A DNA stretch of 64,000 nucleotides from Gigantopelta aegis (taxonomy: Eukaryota > Mollusca > Gastropoda > Neomphalida > Peltospiridae). Both the position numbers and the translations under genes were made by a program. Location: NCBI RefSeq assembly GCF_016097555.1, contig NC_054702.1, positions 108,048,227 to 108,112,226 of the forward strand. The letters run 5' to 3'. The notes beneath the pieces were generated by a model. That model worked only from the letters and a program-made list of their open reading frames with translations, was not told the origin of the DNA and did no database searches. This document shows, in pieces, positions 48,701-58,200 of this stretch (position 1 is the first letter of the stretch; each line of letters starts with the position of its first letter).

Positions 48701-51700
48701 TGGGCCAAACATTTACAGTATACGGTAAGAATAATAAAATATTTTCAGATAAGATCAGTTAAACTGTAACTACATATTGTATAAGAGGGATCATTATTTT
48801 TTAATCCAGATATTAAAACTATTTGACATTTGTTTTGAGGTACATGGTTATAAAATAATTTTCACATTAGCATAATTTTATTTGCTTGTTTAATTGCAGG
48901 TCGGGGTGGAAAAGTTCTTGATTAATTTGCAGTGAACATTCAGTTACAGTCCACGATTGCAAATTTAAGAGAATTTTATATGGTTTATGTTTTAATAGAG
49001 AATCTTAATTTTGATGATTAATTATTCTGTGCATGGTTTCTGTTTGTTGTAGAGGTATGGATCCAGTAGATACAGGGTTTACGGGTTGTTACAAATCGGC
49101 TTTGCAAGTTCTCAGTGGAGCCAACATCAGGGTTGTACCCGAGATGAAGCAGATGACAATCTATGCATTTGCCTACTACTTTGATATAGCAGTAGATGCT
49201 AAACTTATTGGTAAGGAGATTGTCTCTTTTTTTTTTTCTTTTTGAAAATTATTTTTGTGCTTATATATCCAATTACGGTTGAAGTGCAGGGTCTTGAATG
49301 CACACCGTAGCTATCTGGGCAGTCTGTCCAGGACAGCATTTGATAGTTTGTGGTTAATGAGAGAGAAGTCAGTGTAAAGGCCTTACACTCTGCCATTGGT
49401 AATGGGATGTGAATCCATTTCCTGCCAGCCTTTAGGCTGAGGACTTAATCACAATGTGTGGTAGGGCGGAGCGTAGCTCAGTGGTAAAACACTAGCCTGA
49501 AGTGCGGTTTGTTTGGGATCAATTACCAGCAGTGGGCCCATTAGCTAATTCTCGTTCCAACCAGTGCACCACAACTGGTATGTCAAAGGATGTGGTATGT
49601 GCTATCCTGTCTGTGGGATGATGCATATAAAAGATCCCATGCTACTAATAGAAAAATGTAGCAGATTTCCTCTAAGACTGTATGTCAAAATTACCAAATG
49701 TTTGACATCCAACAGCTGATGGTGAATAAATAAATGTACTCTAGTCGTGTTATTAAACAAATAAAACTAACTTCAGTCACAATTCTACCAAAGCTGATCA
49801 GTGATATACTCTTGTTCCAGGACCTGAGTTTATAAAACTTAGTCAAGACTCAAATCTTTAATGGTGTCACACACATCCAAGTTGTATTGCATTGCCATGA
49901 TGTTAAAGTTTTAATACATTGAGACTCGAGTCTATACTTTAAAGATTGAATTTACTAAGCCTGTTTTTGACTTACACATATGTACAGGGTAACTCTATGT
50001 ATATACAATGCTTAACCACCTATGTTTAAGAAAAGTATGTTTCATAAATTTGGCCCCAAAAGTTTTATGGAGCCCAAAAGGGGAACATTAAGCCAATTTT
50101 TAAAAATGCTTTTCACTTCCAGAAATGCTATAACTGAATAGTCTTTATATATTTAAAAATCAATAGATGGTTTATCTAATTTGTCAGGTGCCCCAGTGAG
50201 GGGATGAAGTTTATTTTACTTATATATAAAGAAATTAAACTGTAATTTCGTCAGATCTACAAGACCATTTACAACTAAATTGGTGAGAAGCTTTCTTGAC
50301 CCATGGAGAAATAAAATTGTGAATTTGGTCATTCTGACCTCCCCTCCTGAGGGATGGGGCCCAAAATGGGGAAAAACAAAGACTTTTTTTTTTTTTAATT
50401 CTTCTCTTCTTCCATAAACCCCAAACCTTGACACATGGAAAAATAAATGTGTGAATGTCGTCATTCTCATATTGCACCCCTTCCCCACCCCCAGGGAATA
50501 AGAGGAGGTGTCCAAACAGGGAAAATTAAGACAAGTTCAAAAAGTCTTCTTCTCAACTTATATAAAAGTCATTAGATGGTTTATCAAAGTTATGAGTTTC
50601 ATTGATGTTAAATCATGAATTAGGTCAATCTGACCTCCCTCCTCCAAAGAAAATGGGTATGATGCATTCCATGAGTTTGGTAGATGGGGTCAACAATTTA
50701 CTCAGGTGACCATTTAGGCCCATGGGTCTTTGTTGATTAAGAACACTGATATTCTGGTGGAATATTAAAAAGTAATACATTTCATTATTCTGTTTCACAC
50801 CCAAAAGATATGTCCATATGTGTGTCATTTTAAAATATGCCATTAAAACTGTATTATTATTTTTTCTTCCAAAGATAAACATGGTGGAGTGCTCAAAATA
50901 ACTGATTACAAGAATGCAGCTTTGAAAGGTGAGATTAATATGAAGGAATGAGGCAGCTTTTAACAATGATTAATACTCCAAACGCATTTTGTTGAATTTC
51001 ACATCCTATTCCGTCCTAGGCCACACACTGATCTTGACAGAACTGTGGCCTGTGATGGACGTGCACAAAACCATAAGGGTAAAGGGGCATGTTAATAGAG
51101 ATCAGGATCACATCCTATTTTAAATCTTTTGTCAGAATATATATCTTAAAGTTTTTCATTAATTTTGACTAACTTTTAATCAATTAATATTTTCACCTTT
51201 GTTATACTGACAGTGGTAAACTGTATAATATAAATATAGTCAAATGTATACCGTATACAGCATGTTGATATTTCATGGTTATGGTTCTGTGTGGATGACA
51301 GGCTTTCTGCCAGAAAATAATTTAAGGGTATGTAATAAAAACAAAAACAAAACTTATCATAAGTGCCCCTACAAGGTGATAATAAAGTATGAAATGTTTT
51401 CAAATTGGACACTGCATTTCATGTGCTTAACAGCAGCAAGATTCTGACTGTCACATATCTAAAAAATTATAAAAATATATCCAAGAGTTTAGATAAGTAA
51501 TCCCCCCACCCCCCAACTTCATATTAAGTTGTTACATTTATTAATCTTTAATATTCACCATTCTCTGTTATAAAGGTCTACCCCCTGTCCAAGGTAAGTA
51601 ATCATACTCTTTGGCAGAAAGCCTGGTTGAATATATTTTTATTATGAATGTAATGTTTGTATTCTGTAGAATGCAGCAGTCATGGAGAGCACAGGTTCCT

Positions 51701-52435
51701 GTGTATGGATCTGACGTACATCTACACTCTGCTGAGAGCTGGCTTTCAGCTGGATGATTCCACTGTCCTTCATGTAAGCTGGCTCCATATCTCTCTGGTG
51801 TGATTTGTGCTCTTAATTTAACTGGTTATTGACAACTTGGAAATAACTTGAGTGTTTAAAGGTCTAATTAAGAGTAGTTTTAAATCTGAATTTATACAGA
51901 AGTGACAAAATAGAAATACAAATTGAAGACACTGCCAAATATGATATTTGTGCTGTTCGCTAAATGCCAGTCTGTATTACTCCAAATGCTGAGTATGTTT
52001 AAACATTTACTTGAACAGGATTTTTGTTCATCACATTCACTTTTTGTTAGGTATCACCTGTGTGTAAAATGTATTTGGTAATGTTATGAATGTTATGACC
52101 ATGTCATAAAAAATATTGAGGGGAGTGATTAATTGCTCTCCTAATTAAGAAGAGCTATTTAAGATTTTACCCATTGCTACCATATAAATTCACATTTTAA
52201 GGGGAGGTAATTATTACTCTCCTTGAACTAGTCTCAGGAGAGTAGTGAGGTGTGAGAGTGGTGGCTCCCTTTAAACGGCACGAGGTCTGTGTTACTTAGA
52301 ACTTGGTGATTCTTTGTTTTCTACTAATTAAAACCTGTCTTTCTGTTTCAGGTAAAGCATATAGAAAATGGTGGAGAGTTGAGCTGGTCTCTTGGGATGG
52401 CATATCATATACTTTCTTCTGTGATAGATGTGTAG
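30685..52435 (+). CDS. ENTPD5: Ectonucleoside triphosphate diphosphohydrolase, ENTPD5/6 type, complete, 14 coding exons
   Basis: Fourteen exons join in frame to 466 residues (human ENTPD5 about 428, ENTPD6 about 484). Enzymes of this GDA1/CD39 family hydrolyse nucleoside diphosphates, chiefly UDP and GDP, in the ER/Golgi lumen or after secretion, supporting glycoprotein folding. An N-terminal hydrophobic segment (about residues 14-41) is a signal anchor. The apyrase conserved regions are intact: DAGSTGSRIHVY (89-100), KATAGLRLL (162-170), AEGFFGW with the catalytic Glu206, DLGGGSTQ (232-239), YAFAYYFD (365-372), then FLCMDLTY (414-421) and W451-SLG. The 8.1-kb second intron is full of repeats. 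Orthology to ENTPD5 rather than 6 is inferred from its BBOF1 neighbour. Confidence 0.92.
32018..32097 (+). CDS. ENTPD5: ENTPD exon 2
   Basis: Acceptor ttagcag, donor gtgagt. Ends with SPGLSAYAFTPTK; 'PGLSAYA' is typical of ENTPD5/6. Confidence 0.87.
32150..32460 (+). repeat. Repeat family E, plus copy
   Basis: Its 'aagattggaggcattctcag' block and the surrounding 300 bp match the inverted copy at 38815-39060. In one frame it reads LKIGGILS, as does the other copy. Confidence 0.6.
33659..34790. mobile_element. Inverted-repeat element with CAGG-TTCTAGAATA ends, 1132 bp
   Basis: Left end CAGGCCTTCTAGAATAC; reverse complement of right end CAGGGGTTCTAGAATATT. The 6-bp acaatg flanks both ends. Contains a 37-base A tract near 33758 and a G tract near 34270, and repeated 'ggcaagtgaatttt' motifs near the right end. 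hAT-like termini, but a 6-bp duplication is atypical. Confidence 0.6.
34908..35228 (-). repeat. Full-length tRNA-derived SINE, family A, minus, 11-bp target duplication
   Basis: Exact flanks atgcacattca at 34897-34907 and 35229-35239. Read on the minus strand it starts ggggggcgggatttagctca, a near-perfect tRNA box A, and ends in the 'gtggtgtcgttaaacaaaac' tail. Confidence 0.88.
36008..37987. mobile_element. Repeat family F, long copy containing five 135-bp repeats
   Basis: The first 370 bp match the 395-bp element at 61761. Possible 11-bp flanks actatgcatgt occur at 35997 and 37988, but this is a weak match picked by eye. On the minus strand the shared end would be a 3' tail of 'gacct'-like short repeats, which would suit a non-LTR element 5'-truncated at variable points. 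No intact reverse transcriptase frame. Confidence 0.4.
36940..37614. repeat. Five identical 135-bp tandem repeats
   Basis: Units start taggtattggttaaaaagcc at 36940, 37075, 37210, 37345 and 37480. I see no difference between copies. Each holds an AATAAA (atgaataaaacaatg). Confidence 0.95.
37999..38814. other. ENTPD intron DNA, no recognised content
   Basis: A plus-strand frame at 38110-38346 (78 residues, acidic, no known motif) has no splice support. Otherwise AT-rich DNA. Confidence 0.4.
38815..39060 (-). repeat. Repeat family E, inverted copy
   Basis: Reverse complement of the core at 32150-32460. The minus frame reads MKLGTHILHVMDISFKIGGI, similar to MKVGTLILDIIENILKIGGI of the other copy. 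Confidence 0.6.
40211..40354 (+). CDS. ENTPD5: ENTPD exon 3 (ACR2)
   Basis: 48 codons, phase 0, acceptor ttgtag, donor gtgagt. Contains SIRPLLEVAKLAVP and TPLVIKATAGLRLL (ACR2). The spacing to the previous exon matches human ENTPD6 without gap, so no exon is missing in the long intron. Confidence 0.9.
40846..40921 (+). CDS. ENTPD5: ENTPD exon 4
   Basis: Acceptor ttcag, donor gtaaga. Encodes YKILLETDFLLPPDAVEVID then GIAE, ending at the catalytic-region Glu206. Confidence 0.87.
41135..41225. ncRNA. Near-perfect 91-bp hairpin in ENTPD intron, unclassified
   Basis: Left arm tgatagcagatttctaccat and onward is mirrored by the right arm over about 43 bp with a loop of a few bases. The only two differences would be G-U pairs in plus-strand RNA. 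It could be a microRNA-like precursor or a minimal foldback transposon; the arms are longer than in most animal pre-miRNAs. Confidence 0.3.
41304..41339 (+). CDS. ENTPD5: ENTPD exon 5 (36 nt, ACR3)
   Basis: Only 36 nt, acceptor ttttag, donor gtaag. Encodes FFGWMTVNYLI; with the previous exon gives AEGFFGW-x3-NYLIG, apyrase region 3. Confidence 0.87.
41595..42873. mobile_element. hAT-like element, 1279 bp, CAGACCTGTCAACC ends
   Basis: Inverted 14-bp ends CAGACCTGTCAACC, flanked by tgtatac on both sides (7 bp). Subterminal motifs 'atctcctgctttttgacaaa' repeat at the right and 'gggagtctcccggt' at the left. Long A and T tracts inside, no transposase frame. Confidence 0.7.
43666..43751 (+). CDS. 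ENTPD5: ENTPD exon 6 (ACR4)
   Basis: Acceptor gacag. Encodes KLAVSMDLGGGSTQLSLVPT; DLGGGSTQ binds phosphate. The donor gtttat is weak. Confidence 0.87.
44244..44323 (+). CDS. ENTPD5: ENTPD exon 7
   Basis: Acceptor tttacag, donor gtaagt. Encodes LQNIYLFNSHYKVYTH, the strand before the YLGLG motif. Confidence 0.85.
44707..45300. mobile_element. MITE with 105-bp terminal inverted repeats and exact 9-bp target duplication
   Basis: tatcagact flanks the 594-bp element on both sides (44698-44706, 45301-45309). Arms 44707-44811 and 45196-45300 are inverted copies with few differences, starting CAGTCTAATTAAAATTAGCT / CAATCTAATTAAAATTAGCT. Long TIRs and 9-bp duplications are typical of Mutator-like elements. 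A relative lies at 62491-62960. Confidence 0.8.
45310..47150. other. ENTPD intron 7, mostly unrecognised
   Basis: I see no exon or clear repeat. 'gaacagtatgtggactgttcc'-type and 'gtctgattcc' stretches near 46800 form weak palindromes only. Confidence 0.4.
47155..47425 (-). repeat. SINE, minus orientation, mixed A/B type
   Basis: 'catcggctattgaatgtcaa', 'agcaagggatcttttatatg' and 'ttgtggtgcactggctagaa' in order, then a decayed tRNA head ending near 'gccaggctagtccc'. Confidence 0.7.
48031..48095 (+). CDS. ENTPD5: ENTPD exon 8
   Basis: Acceptor ttaacag, donor gtattt. Encodes SYLGLGLISARFQMMDATEG; YLGLGL-SAR is strongly conserved in ENTPD5/6. Confidence 0.88.
48628..48724 (+). CDS. ENTPD5: ENTPD exon 9
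   Basis: Acceptor tttgcag, donor gtaaga. Encodes the Cys-containing segment ILKSSCLPSQYEGVLKHGPN; the 'CL-P' pattern matches the family's disulfide region. Confidence 0.85.
49053..49210 (+). CDS. ENTPD5: ENTPD exon 10 (ACR5)
   Basis: Acceptor gttgtag, donor gtaagg. Contains GCYKSALQVLSG and MTIYAFAYYFDIAVDAKLI, apyrase region 5. Confidence 0.9.
49465..49770 (+). repeat. tRNA-headed SINE
   Basis: Starts 'ggcggagcgtagctcagtgg' with box B-like 'gggatcaattacc'; body 'gtgctatcctgtctgtggga'; tail 'tagtcgtgttattaaacaaa'. Lies in ENTPD intron 10. Confidence 0.75.
50875..50928 (+). CDS. ENTPD5: ENTPD exon 11
   Basis: Acceptor ccaaag, donor gtgaga. Encodes KHGGVLKITDYKNAALK, matching the 'GG-L-(V/I)-D(F/Y)--AA' segment of the family. 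Confidence 0.82.
51576..51593 (+). CDS. ENTPD5: ENTPD exon 12, 18-nt microexon
   Basis: Acceptor tataaag and perfect donor aag/gtaagt bound 18 nt. It keeps phase and inserts six residues (GLPPVQ around the junction). Skipping it would also leave the frame open, so it could be constitutive or alternative. Confidence 0.6.
51670..51773 (+). CDS. ENTPD5: ENTPD exon 13
   Basis: Acceptor ctgtag, donor gtaagc. Encodes HRFLCMDLTYIYTLLRAGFQ then LDDSTVLH; FLCMDLTY is diagnostic for ENTPD5/6. Confidence 0.9.
52352..52435 (+). CDS. ENTPD5: ENTPD terminal exon
   Basis: Acceptor tttcag. Encodes VKHIENGGELSWSLGMAYHI and a short tail, then TAG. The W-x-LG-x2-(Y/F)H motif ends the catalytic domain. Confidence 0.9.
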   Translation, partial: VKHIENGGELSWSLGMAYHILSSVIDV

Positions 52436-52756
52436 CTGGCTGTCCAGCATTCATTTGTGTTTATTACTCATGTATCAATCAGCGAGAAAAACACTCATCC
52501 ACTGAACGAAGGCAACCAGATATCATTTCTTTGCTCAGTAGCTAATTTCTGCTTGCTTCATTTTTCTAACAAAAGAACAAAAAATAGATCTGTTTATTGG
52601 AACATAGTTCTGCCGTTTAGACAGTTCCTTTTGATCCTTCATTTGGATGTATTAAATGTTGTTCTTTAGAATTAATTAATGGGTAACTCTTAGGCTTTAT
52701 AAATTTCATTATTACATCATATCATTGGACGAACATAACTTACTACCTATAGTATA

Positions 52757-52762
52757 AATAAA
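52757..52762 (+). terminator. Candidate ENTPD poly(A) signal
   Basis: AATAAA about 320 bp after the stop, followed by GT-rich sequence. A second AATAAA lies near 52900. Confidence 0.45.
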
Positions 52763-53338
52763 GTATTTTGTGTCATTGTCAAGTCATCACAACATAATCT
52801 AAACAAAAATGTCTTTGGGTGGACTTTCTAGGTCTGTTTGGCAATGCTGCTCATTACTACATAATTATATGCTCAGTTGGTGCATTTTATAGCAATAAAA
52901 ATTCCAAGATGGAAGCAATAAACTAGAACAAGATGGTACATCACTAATATTTATTACCTGTTTGACATTTTGTTAATTATAGAAACTATATTTTTATTGC
53001 ATATATATACACACAAGTATATTGTTATACACCTAGACAATATGATTGATAGCATTTATTTTTATATATTTTTCATTTGATTTGACTGGAAGTACTTATG
53101 AGATTGATAACAATCATTTTATGCCTTCCATTTAATAACGGTTTTGTTTATGCAACAAAAACCACATGATCTTAGTGATAATATTTATGCACTTGGATGT
53201 TTTTTGTGCTAATTTTCTGAAATAATATGTATTTAACATGTTTTCTGAAATAATATGTATTTAACATGTTTTCTGTGTATTCTCTTGGCTTATATTGTGA
53301 TATCAGTGCATGCAACTTGTTTTTACAAAATTTGTTAC

Positions 53339-53625
53339 AGGGACTGTCCTCAGTTTATTGCCATTGTAAGATGTTTCTGACAAATAATGCCCTTTTAACG
53401 ACTAAATTTGCACTTTAAGTACATTTTCTTGTGTATAATGTCAGTGTCTATATCCAATGTCAATTTGGTCATTGTAATGTTTGTAGAAGGTAGTTTTGAG
53501 ACGAAATCTAGTTTGGCTTTCAGCGTTTTTACAAACATTAGCATGACCATATATATGATAAATATGCAGACACCGATATTCTAAACAAGAAAATGCATTG
53601 CATATGTACCAGTGGTCGTTAAAGA
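53339..53625. repeat. Degenerate foldback related to the AGGGACA elements
   Basis: Starts 'agggactgtcctcagttt'. 'cattttcttgtgtataatgt' on the left is mirrored by 'gatattctaaacaagaaaat' on the right, as in 28128-28480. TTAA flanks are lost. Confidence 0.5.
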
Positions 53626-53727
53626 GGCTCTACTGGTTGGGAACATAGTACAAAAGCAGCAAACTCGGGACAGTCTCTGTAATATATATGGTTTTGTTTT
53701 GTTTTGCACTGTGCTTACTGACTGTAG

Positions 53728-53943
53728 CCACCTACCTATAGTCCATCCCACAGGGAACACCTTTTTTCATACTATGGATTTTACTACAAATTATTTATTT
53801 CCGAGCTGATTGTTTTGAAACTTGCACACAAAAATAGTAATTTTTTGTTATTTCGCAAACATTTTGCTTTTCTTCTAACATGAAATCAAAGTGAAATTAT
53901 TAACAAAAAACATGTTTGTTTGTAGAAAGATAGGACAGTCTTC
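53728..53943. repeat. Repeat family D, short copy
   Basis: Begins 'ctatagtccatcccacaggg' and 'caccttttttcatactatgg', ends 'gtagaaagataggacagtc', matching 20635-20829 and the ends of 58985-59674. Confidence 0.6.
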
Positions 53944-54856
53944 CATTTTGAACTAAGAGTAGAGTAGAGTAGCCTGTGTGGCAGCTGTGGGTTTCTTCTC
54001 ACTGTGTACACATTACACAGTGTTGAAATAACTATAGTGACATACCAAACGGCCATTGTTTAAAATGTGCCGAGGTGACATCTGATTTTAATCTCCTCAC
54101 TTCCAACATCTTATTAAAAAATAACTAACTGGCTTCGGAGAATTGAAAATTAGCATAACCCATTTTAGGTAAGGGACTGTTCAAATATTATGTAATGATA
54201 TTTTTGTCACTAAATAAAATAAAACAAACAATCACACGCCCAGATAGACATCTAACTTTATTGCCAGGTTCAAACAGGATTATAATATACATTGTTGTAT
54301 AATCCCAATCTGTAAATACTCTCTTGTTTAAATGTTTGGAGTGTGGTGCAAATGATATCATAGGACTTAAAAATCAGACATGCATAAATCCAATTTTGCA
54401 TTACTTTCAGCAATGCTTAAAAAACAGATTGTTAAAATTAATTATATAACTGTTACCGGTACATTATTTGTTAATGTTGAATTGGGAAATGTTAATAATT
54501 GTTTATTGAAATAACATGCAGACATTTTTTTTTTAAAGTTCTTTGTTGTAAGAATGTGAAAACTCCCTTTTCAGCTACTGACAGTAAAAGCCAAAACTTT
54601 TGTTGTTTATGTCTGTTTTCAAATCTTCACTTAAAAATTGAATATTCTGTTACATTGTGATAACTGGTTTTTCATATTATATCCACAAGAAAATGAATAG
54701 CTATAGCCATTGTATTAAGAATTATAACTATTTATGATATGAAACAAAGTTAAGTTCATCTTTTAATTATTATTTTGTATTTAAACTCTACTTCAGATTC
54801 TCAAAAAGTACATGTACTTTTGTTGCCATGTGAATATTAAAAAACAAACTTACTTT

Positions 54857-54862
54857 TTTATT
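54857..54862 (-). terminator. Candidate poly(A) signal of the TSP1/CBM14 gene
   Basis: AATAAA on the minus strand, about 80 bp after the stop codon. Confidence 0.4.
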
Positions 54863-54939
54863 ATTGATTTATGTATGACCATATTAAATAGCAATAGTTA
54901 ATTTCTCTGGGTGCTACAGCATTCGTAACAGATTATATT

Positions 54940-55232
54940 TTAGCATGTGCCAAACACACACGCTTCTTGTTTGTTGTCCCACACAGTTCCTGGTGAACAT
55001 GTAAACATGTACGGTTTTCCATTGACGCAATGGATGAACTGCCCACAGGTCGTCCCAGCGATGTAGGTGACTCCACTCGGGGGGCATTCCCCTTCGCACC
55101 TGTTGTAGGTGCTGCTCCACATGCTATTAGAGGGACATTGCTGGAGATCTGCGACCATGCCATTGCACTTGTAGAAGAGACGTTTATTCGACGGGTGTGC
55201 AATCAAGGTCTCTTTTCCTGGAGGGCATTTAT
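54940..55232 (-). CDS. Terminal exon, two CBM14 modules
   Basis: Acceptor ttacag. The second module shows the full six-Cys pattern C-x12-C-x5-C-x9-C-x12-C-x4-C. The first has only four Cys: the one normally preceding F-Y-x-C (here NKRLFYKC) and the closing one are absent. The frame ends FGTC and TAA. Confidence 0.85.
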
Positions 55233-58200
55233 CTGTAATCACCAGCAATGAAGTACACATTTACAGCGTTCTGTTAGTAGAGTTACATCAAATCAGTTCC
55301 TATTGCTAATAATATTTTCTTCTGAAACTGATATTACTAAGTAAGAAAGTAATGCATTAACCTACCTATGCATTTTATAACGTATTGCGCCTTAAAACAT
55401 TTGGTCTACCTGCAAGGAAATTGGAGTGACGCATAGCATATAAAAGTTTTAAACTGTCAAAATGATGGACTTTCTCATTTCTGCTTTGGTTTATAGGAAA
55501 AATGTATTTGATAATATAATAAAATATGTAAAAAAAAGAAAAAAAGATAGTTACATAAGACAGTACGTGAAATCTAGACAAATGTGCATATATATTTATG
55601 TGTATGCATTTGAAAATGTATAAATTAATGGTGCTAACATTGGAGAGAGTTTTACATGCATACAATTTCTTAATCTAAAGCAATCCAGTAAGTAAATATA
55701 ATTAATGGTGTTAATACTGTAGTCTTTTACATACATACAATTTCTTAATCTAAACCAATCCAGTAAGTAAATATAATTAATGGTGTTAATACTGTAGTCT
55801 TTTACATGCATACAATTTCTTAATCTAAAGCAATCTAGTAACTAAATATAATTAATGGTATTAATACTGTTATATGCATACAATTTCTTAATCTAATGCA
55901 ATCCAGTAACTAAATATAATTAATGGTGTTAATACTGTTATATGCATACAATTTCTTAATCTAAAGCAGTCTAGTAACTAAATATAATTAATGGTGTTAA
56001 TACTGTTATATGCATACAATTTCTTAATCTAATGCAATCCAGTAACTAAATATAATTAATGGTGTTCATACTGTTATATGCATACAATTTCTTAATCTAA
56101 GGCAATCCAGTAAGTAAATATAATTAATGGTGTTAATACTGTTATATGCATACAATTTCTTAATCTAAAGCAGTCTAGTAACTAAATATAAACGTAGATG
56201 TACAGTATATGCAAGAAAGGGAGGCAAAACGGGTAATCAATATGGTTATCACTAACCCCCACATTTATCTTGATTGCAGTGAACTGTTTTCTCCTCAGTT
56301 GTGTCCCCTTGACACCGTTTCCCACCGTGTTTCGGGACTGGGTTGTTGCATGTTCTCATCCTACTCTGCTTCATGCTTCCCGTCCCACACAGTCTGGAAC
56401 ACTCGGCAACGTCCTCCCACGCAGTCCAGTTACTCCAGCCACCATCCACTAGTCACACATTAAAGAACAAAAGCAATATTGAATCATTTTGATTTGTAGA
56501 AAGCAGGAAGGAAAGAAAGAAAGAAATAAACTGGCTGTTTAGTGACTAATGTATGGTTATATCAACCCATGATCAATAAAAATGCCATTACCAAGGAAAG
56601 AAAGAAAGAAATAAACTGGCTGTTTAGTGACTAATGTATGGTTATATCAACCCATGATCAAGAAAGATGGGGTAAAAATGCCATTACCAAGGAAAGAAAG
56701 AAAGAAATAAACTGGCTGTTTAGTGACTAATGTATGGTTATATCAACCCATGATCAAGAAAGATGGGGTAAAAATGCCATTACCAAGGAAAGAAAGAAAG
56801 AAATAAACTGGCTGTTTAGTGACTAATGTATGGTTATATCAACCCATGATCAAGAAAGATGGGGTAAAAATGCCATTACCAAGGAAAGAAAGAAAGAAAT
56901 AAACTGGCTGTTTAGTGACTAATGTATGGTTATATCAACCCATGATCAAGAAAAATGCCATTACCAAGGAAAGAAAGAAAGAAATAAACTGGCTGTTTAG
57001 TGACTAATGTATGGTTATATCAACCCATGATCAAGAAAGATGGGGTAAAAATGCCATTACCAAGGAAAGAAAGAAAGAAATAAACTGGCTGTTTAGTGAC
57101 TAATGTATGGTTATATCAACCCATGATCAAGAAAGATGGGGTAAAAATGCCATTACCAAGGAAAGAAAGAAAGAAATAAACTGGCTGTTTAGTGACTAAT
57201 GTATGGTTATATCAACCCATGATCAAGAAAGATGGGGTAAAAATGCCATTACCAAGGAAAGAAAGAAAGAAATAAACTGGCTGTTTAGTGACTAATGTAT
57301 GGTTATATCAACCCATGATCAAGAAAAATGCCATTACCAAGGAAAGAAAGAAAGAAATAAACTGGCTGTTTAGTGACTAATGTATGGTTATATCAACCCA
57401 TGATCAAGAAAAATGCCATTACCAAGGAAAGAAAGAAAGAAATAAACTGGCTGTTTAGTGACTAATGTATGGTTATATCAACCCATGATCAAGAAAGATG
57501 GGGTAAAAATGCCATTACCAAGGAAAGAAAGAAAGAAATAAACTGGCTGTTTAGTGACTAATGTATGGTTATATCAACCCATGATCAAGAAAGATGGGGT
57601 AAAAATGCCATTACCAAGGAAAGAAAGAAAGAAATAAACTGGCTGTTTAGTGACTAATGTATGGTTATATCAACCCATGATCAAGAAGATGGGGTAAAAA
57701 TGCCATTACCAAGGAAAGAAAGAAAGAAATAAACTGGCTGTTTAGTGACTAATGTATGGTTATATCAACCCATGATCAAGAAAGATGGGGTAAAAATGCC
57801 ATTACCAAGGAAAGAAAGAAAGAAATAAACTGGCTGTTTAGTGACTAATGTATGGTTATATCAACCCATGATCAAGAAAGATGGGGTAAAAATGCCATTA
57901 CCAAGGAAAGAAAGAAAGAAATAAACTGGCTGTTTAGTGACTAATGTATGGTTATATCAACCCATGATCAAGAAAGATAGGGTAAAAATGCCATTACCAC
58001 CACAGGTTACTCATATTGAAAAGCAGCTAGGGATGTTTTATATGCACTTTTTATTAGATAGGACAGTACATACCATGGTCTTTGATGTACCAGTTGTGGA
58101 TGGTGGTAGAACCCAATTTTACTGAGGGTGTTTATCTTAAAAAAGGCTAATTTGGTGTATTTAAGGACATCATGTGCTATGAACTCTCACCTGGGCAGGG

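Larger units (their letters stand above)
52763..54856. other. Intergenic spacer between convergent ENTPD and TSP1 gene
   Basis: No supported exon. Holds a 27-bp direct repeat (ttttctgaaataatatgtat) near 53215-53270, a foldback element at 53339-53625 and a family D repeat at 53728-53943; the remainder is AT-rich and unrecognised. Confidence 0.65.

Noticed and set aside
56507..58000. Regularly spaced repeats as a CRISPR array
   Set aside because: The units are head-to-tail with no unique spacers, in an animal intron; they form a minisatellite.
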